A stretch of DNA of 28,535 bases, from contig JADGJG010000240.1 in NCBI GenBank assembly GCA_027596195.1, positions 1 to 28,535 on the forward strand, in the 5' to 3' direction. The notes beneath the pieces are model-generated. The model did not search any database, was not told the origin of the DNA, and saw nothing but the letters and a program-made list of their open reading frames with translations. Every line of letters starts with the position of its first letter. Position 1 is the stretch's first letter. A program made the translations under genes and the position numbers. Of the stretch, positions 24,796 through 28,535 are shown piece by piece. Source of the DNA: Podochytrium sp. JEL0797. Its lineage: Eukaryota > Chytridiomycota > Chytridiomycetes > Chytridiales > Chytriomycetaceae.

Positions 24796-27700
24796 TCATT
24801 TTCCTTCTCCTCGCACAGGAGACCCTCCACGAGATCGAGAAGGCTCCTTTTCCGGCACCAATGGAGCATCCTTTTCCCGACTTGCTTCACCACCACTCAG
24901 AGCCTTCTCCTCCACACCTGCCATCGGCGCGTCCACAACCGCATGTGGCTCTACCACCCCCACCACAGGGGCGTCCACAACCGCACCCCCTACCACCGGC
25001 GCATCCACACCACCCACACCCGCACCCCCAGCCACCGGCACCCCCACCACCGGCACAACCATCACCCTCCTCCAAAAACTCAACCCCGCAACCACCAACC
25101 CCAACACCCCCCCCACCCCCCCCAACCCCCCCCCACCCCCCCCCCCCCCCCCCCGCCCCCCCCCACCCCCCCCCCCCCCCCCCCCCCCCCCAACACCCCC
25201 ACATCCCCCCAAACCCCCCAATCCCACCACCCCTCCACAGCCTCCCCGCCCTTCCCCCCAACACTCACCAAATGCTCATCCACACTCGCCGGCACAGCCC
25301 CCTTCACATGCCCCACACCCGTCGACACGAATTCCTCCACGTCTTCAACCCATTGCCATTTTTTGAGGAGGGTGCGGTACGTGGATGGGGTGACGAGGTC
25401 GGTGAGGACGTGGGTGAGGGTGTGGAGGTGCATTTTGAGGTGGAGGTGGGTGAGGGCGAGGGTGGCCGCGAGGTAGGATTCGGGGTTCGTCGAGAGGGAG
25501 GTGTCGTACATGCGTTTGGCGAGGGGGAAGTCCTATTTTGGCGCGCACGCGCGGGTTCGTGAGTGTTTTGCTTGTGAGAGGGGAGGAGGGGGGGTCTACC
25601 TTGGCAACACCAATTCCATTCTCATGCATCCACCCGATATTAAACTGTGCTAAAGCACTCGCTTCATCCGCTGCTACCTGGTAATACAACGCCGCCTTCT
25701 CATACCGCGGTTCACTCAACACAGCATCCTGTTTCGCCAAATAAGGCGCCACCAACCTCCTCCACGCAGTATACAACGTTCGACTCATCCCAACCTCCAC
25801 CGCACCACCACCCGCCTTAGAATCCCGCGACACTCCATCCTCCTCCGCCGCCCCACCCTCTGCCTCCTTCACAACCCCTTCCTCCACAACACTCTCATAA
25901 ACCTTCACCCCCAACCCATAATAATTATAATCCCCCATCTTGACCCTCGCATCCACATTCCCCTGATTCGCGGCCCGATTCCACAACACGATCGCAACCT
26001 CGTACAAATCATTCGCGTAGACCCGCAACCCACCCGCAACTACCCCTTTCTCTCGTTCCACTTCCTCCTCCTCCGTAGAAACTCCTCCAACATACCCTTC
26101 GTCAATCATCCACGCCGCATTCGTTTGCGCTACTTCGTACCCACTTTCTGCGGCAAAGAGGTACCCCACAAACGCAGCCTCCCAGTCCGCCTTTGTGCCT
26201 CTCTCAAAATGCCTCCCGGCGCGATGCAACGCACCATGAGTGTGGAAATCTGCCTTCTCCACAAGGGATTTGTAGAACCCGAGCGCCGTTGCGCAGTTTT
26301 TGGGTGTACCCCCGAGTCCGTGGTGATGGAATTCGGCGAGGCGGTATAAGGTAAGTGGGGAGGCGGGTGGTTTTTGGGAGGCGGTGTTGTAGAATTTGAG
26401 GGCGGTGGAGAGGGCGTCGGGGTTTCCGGTTTCTAGAAAAAATGGGTGGTGGGTGGGGAGGGAAGGGGGATCAAAGTCGATGAAAAGTGACTTACTGAGG
26501 GTTAGTTCGGCAAGGTTTACGTAGGCGTCGGCGTAGTCTTTTTGGATCGCGTTCGTAAAGTACTGCAGGGCTTTCGAGGTGTCCTATTTGAAGGAGAGAG
26601 AGGGGTCAGAACACCAATTGAATCCAAACAGACTCCAAAAAATACCATACCACTTCGAAACCCCCTTCTCCTCTTAGGACCATCATGCCAAGCCCATTCA
26701 AACTCATGCCATTGTCCAACTCCTCCCCACGCTCAAACCACTGCCTCGCAATCGCATCATCCCTCTTGACCCCTTCCCCTCTCCAATACATGGTCCCCAA
26801 ATACCCCGCCGCCAAACTCGCCACACTCATCCGATGCCTCAACTGCGGACTCACATCCCCCGTCGGTTTCTTGCCCAAATACGCTTTACTCGCACTCAAA
26901 AAGTACTTGACAGCCTTTGTGTAATTGGGTGGAGTGTGTCGCGTGCCCGTGTAGTAAATGGACGCGAGTTCGAGTTGGACACTGTGATCGCCTTCTTGGG
27001 CGCTGATTTCGAAAATGTCACGCACGGATTTTTGCGCGTGTGCGGATTGTGGGGGGTTTTTGGAGGGGGCGCCCGGGCCGGAGGCGCCGGGGCCAAAGAT
27101 GCCGCCGGTGGCTTCCGGGAGACGGATTTTGGTGGGGGGGAGGGTAAGGCCGCCAGGGGGGCCGGATTTGTATTGTTCGATGACTGGGGGTTTTGGGGGT
27201 TAGTTTTGTTTGGAAATAAGAATGATAGGGTAAGAGAGTGGCATACTCTTGTCGGCGACGGCTTTGTAGTGCCATACGGCTTCTGGGCAGGATTTGGGAG
27301 TGGCGATGCCGACAGAGTGCCAGTATCCAAGAGTTTGGTGGGCAATCAGATCGTCAGCGAGGGCAGCAAAGCTCATGTAGAGGAGGGCCTGTGGAGGTGG
27401 TCAGGCAAAAAGGGGGGAATGCGGAAGGGGGTTGGATACCTTTGGGTAGTCGCGCTTCACGCCGAGACCGGTGGCATACATCATGCCGAGGATGCGCTGT
27501 GCGGTTGCATTCGCGTGTACGTTTGCGAGTTTGTCATAGTATTTGAATGCCTTCCTCGAGTCAATGCCGTGGAAGAAGCGGCTGTTCTAATATTCGTTGT
27601 CAGAATCGACGCGATGTAGTCCTAGTCAACGCACCAGATGCATGTCTCCTAGCAGCATCAGGGCATCCTTGTTGTTTTCGTGTTCATCGCTGGCAGCAAG

Positions 27701-28180
27701 GTCGAGGGCAGCGAGGGCAGCGTTGCGGCGCGTTTGAGGCGAGGCGTTTTTGGGCGCGGCGACTTTTGCGACGGCGGCGAAGTGCGCGGCGAGGCGCTGC
27801 GCGTCGGCTTTGTGCACTGAGAAGGCTGGCGCGGCGTCGGCGTTGGCGTTGGCGGCGCCAAAGTCGCCGAGAAGCAGAGACTCAAAGAACGACACAAAAC
27901 CGCTTCGTCTTTCGTCGTTGCCACTGTCTTCGTTGTCTCTCCCAACTCGCTCGGATGCATCCCACTGAAGCACGCTGTATCCGTACAAGTACAGTGCCTC
28001 TGCAATTGCCACGTCAAATTACAAACTAAACAAAGAACCACACTCACCACCACTGCTTAGAGACACATACGCATCTGCGGGGTCTATCGCGGTATCCACT
28101 ACTGCATCGCCAACCACTACTGCAAATGCGCAGCACGCCAACAACAAACAAAAAACCCTCCGAAGTCGGAGATCGACCAT
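24796..28180 (-). CDS. HRD3: HRD3/SEL1L ER-associated degradation receptor, SEL1 repeats; C-terminal part uncertain
   Basis: Luminal receptor subunit of the HRD1 ERAD ubiquitin ligase. Secure exons: 28180-28048, 27999-27635, 27586-27440, 27388-27247, 27183-26651, 26583-26496, 26432-25600, 25532-25269, giving 835 residues with all phases closing; yeast Hrd3 is similar in length. Signal peptide at residues 1-~25 (RVFCLLLACCAFAVVV). SEL1-type repeats throughout: LLGDMHL, ILGMMYATGLGVKRDYPKALLYMSFAA, QTLGYWHSVGI, YLGTMYWRGEGVKRDDAIARQWFERG, LAEFHHHGLG, KMGDYNYYGLG, YYQVAADEASALAQFNIGWMHENGIGVAKDFPLAKRMYDT. After a GTGAGT donor at 25268 the sequence enters a C/G homopolymer maze. A protein-like frame resumes (VLGLVVAGLSFWRR, possible TM end; charged tail stopping at 24796), but I found no acceptor joining it in frame. 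The span 24796-25268 is therefore tentative. Confidence 0.86.
25107..25191. repeat. Compound poly-C tract (runs up to C26) at the HRD3 3' end
   Basis: An 85-bp stretch made almost only of C on the plus strand, interrupted by single A or G. It includes runs of 19 (25136-25154), 9 and 26 (25166-25191). On the HRD3 coding strand it is poly-G. No AG dinucleotide exists on the minus strand across the tract, so no splice acceptor can lie in it. Length errors here would shift the reading frame. Confidence 0.9.
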
Positions 28181-28520
28181 TTTTCGAAAGTTGATTTTTT
28201 GCCACGACCTACCCCCTTTTTTTTGTGAATATCTATGTGAAAAACGTGCATTTCACTCAAATAATATACACTTGGTAAAGCTTAAACTAAAAGAAGCTAT
28301 TTTATTTTCACTATTAAAGCGCCCTGAGAGAGAGAGCATTCTATTCAGTGTTTATTGGAGAGGAGAGGAGAGGACAAAAGCCATGGGAATGGTGGTGATC
28401 GCTTTGTTTGTTTTTTTTTGGTCCCGCCACCGTCACTTGTACTGTATTTTTTGAAGAAGAAGCGCGTTTCGGAATTGTCAGATATGCAAATCTTTGAGAA
28501 AAAAAAAAGAGGTGACTCAC
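28181..28520. other. Upstream region of HRD3
   Basis: About 340 bp upstream of the HRD3 start on the minus strand, A/T rich, with a GGAGA/GAGAG purine tract (about 28326-28375). No supported coding frame: the 87-codon plus-strand frame 28191-28454 has no protein-like features. It should contain the HRD3 promoter and possibly the 3' part of a neighbouring minus-strand gene. Confidence 0.4.
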
Positions 28521-28535
28521 GGCTAAATCGTCGCC
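28521..28535 (-). CDS. Possible exon end of a neighbouring minus-strand gene (partial)
   Basis: On the minus strand the last 15 bases are followed by GTGAGTCACC, a good splice donor. The open codons would read GDDLA. Nothing else of such a gene can be identified inside the window; a TCTCTCTCTCAG acceptor at about 28323-28334 could receive it. This is a weak suggestion only. Confidence 0.2.

Noticed and set aside
24564..25562. Plus-strand Pro/His-rich ORFs (332 and 296 codons) over the poly-C tract
   Set aside because: Antisense of the HRD3 tail and homopolymers; proline/histidine content is produced by C-rich sequence.
26834..27619. 261-codon plus-strand ORF opposite HRD3
   Set aside because: Antisense to well-supported SEL1-repeat exons.

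Overview
This is a eukaryotic nuclear window, most likely from a zoosporic or other early-diverging fungus. The evidence is short spliceosomal introns (about 57 inferred, most under 150 nt), fungal-type genes (a GPA1/FadA-class G-alpha, an AMO1/NUP42-like nucleoporin, a BIR1-like protein, HRD3, YOP1), and an F-box protein with plant-style LTGPIP leucine-rich repeats, which are common in chytrids. The chytrid assignment is an inference. There are no operons, and no tRNA, rRNA, CRISPR array or mobile element was recognised.

Layout from left to right. A kinetochore DSN1/MIS13 gene (minus strand) runs off the left edge through a 37-base G homopolymer. It shares a 316-bp divergent promoter region, containing a 14-bp CACGTG palindrome, with a complete 353-aa G-alpha gene. 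Then come a diverged ~138-bp tandem repeat, a tiny secreted or GPI-like protein, an FG nucleoporin of about 722 aa, and two tandem ABCG half-transporters with an N-terminal cysteine-rich ectodomain (854 and 983 aa). A VIP36/ERGIC-type L-lectin (minus) converges on the second transporter and is divergent, by only 41 bp, from a BIR1/survivin-like gene (837 aa). Next are a Ras-family GTPase (222 aa), a convergent metallo-beta-lactamase-fold hydrolase (minus, 327 aa), a YOP1/REEP protein (216 aa), an F-box/LRR protein (minus, 344 aa) and a large SEL1-repeat HRD3/SEL1L protein (minus). The HRD3 3' end is obscured by a C-rich tract. A last scrap at the right edge may be an exon end of another minus-strand gene.

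Functionally the genes are ordinary cell biology: chromosome segregation (DSN1, BIR1), signalling (G-alpha, Ras-like), the nuclear pore, the ER and secretory pathway (lectin, YOP1, HRD3) and lipid or xenobiotic transport (ABCG pair). I did not find a new defence or mobile system. The most unusual signals are: (1) a 44-nt intron directly after a 28-nt Walker A microexon that is about 91% identical between the two ABCG paralogues while neighbouring introns are unrelated, and whose retention would give nearly the same short peptide and stop; (2) recurrent GTTGAGT 5' splice sites in five unrelated genes, suggesting bulged U1 pairing; (3) very unequal intron numbers in the two ABCG copies; (4) long poly-C/poly-G tracts that coincide with every uncertain gene end.

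Exon boundaries were derived by hand from GT-AG signals, reading-phase arithmetic and recognised protein motifs; all phases close unless stated.
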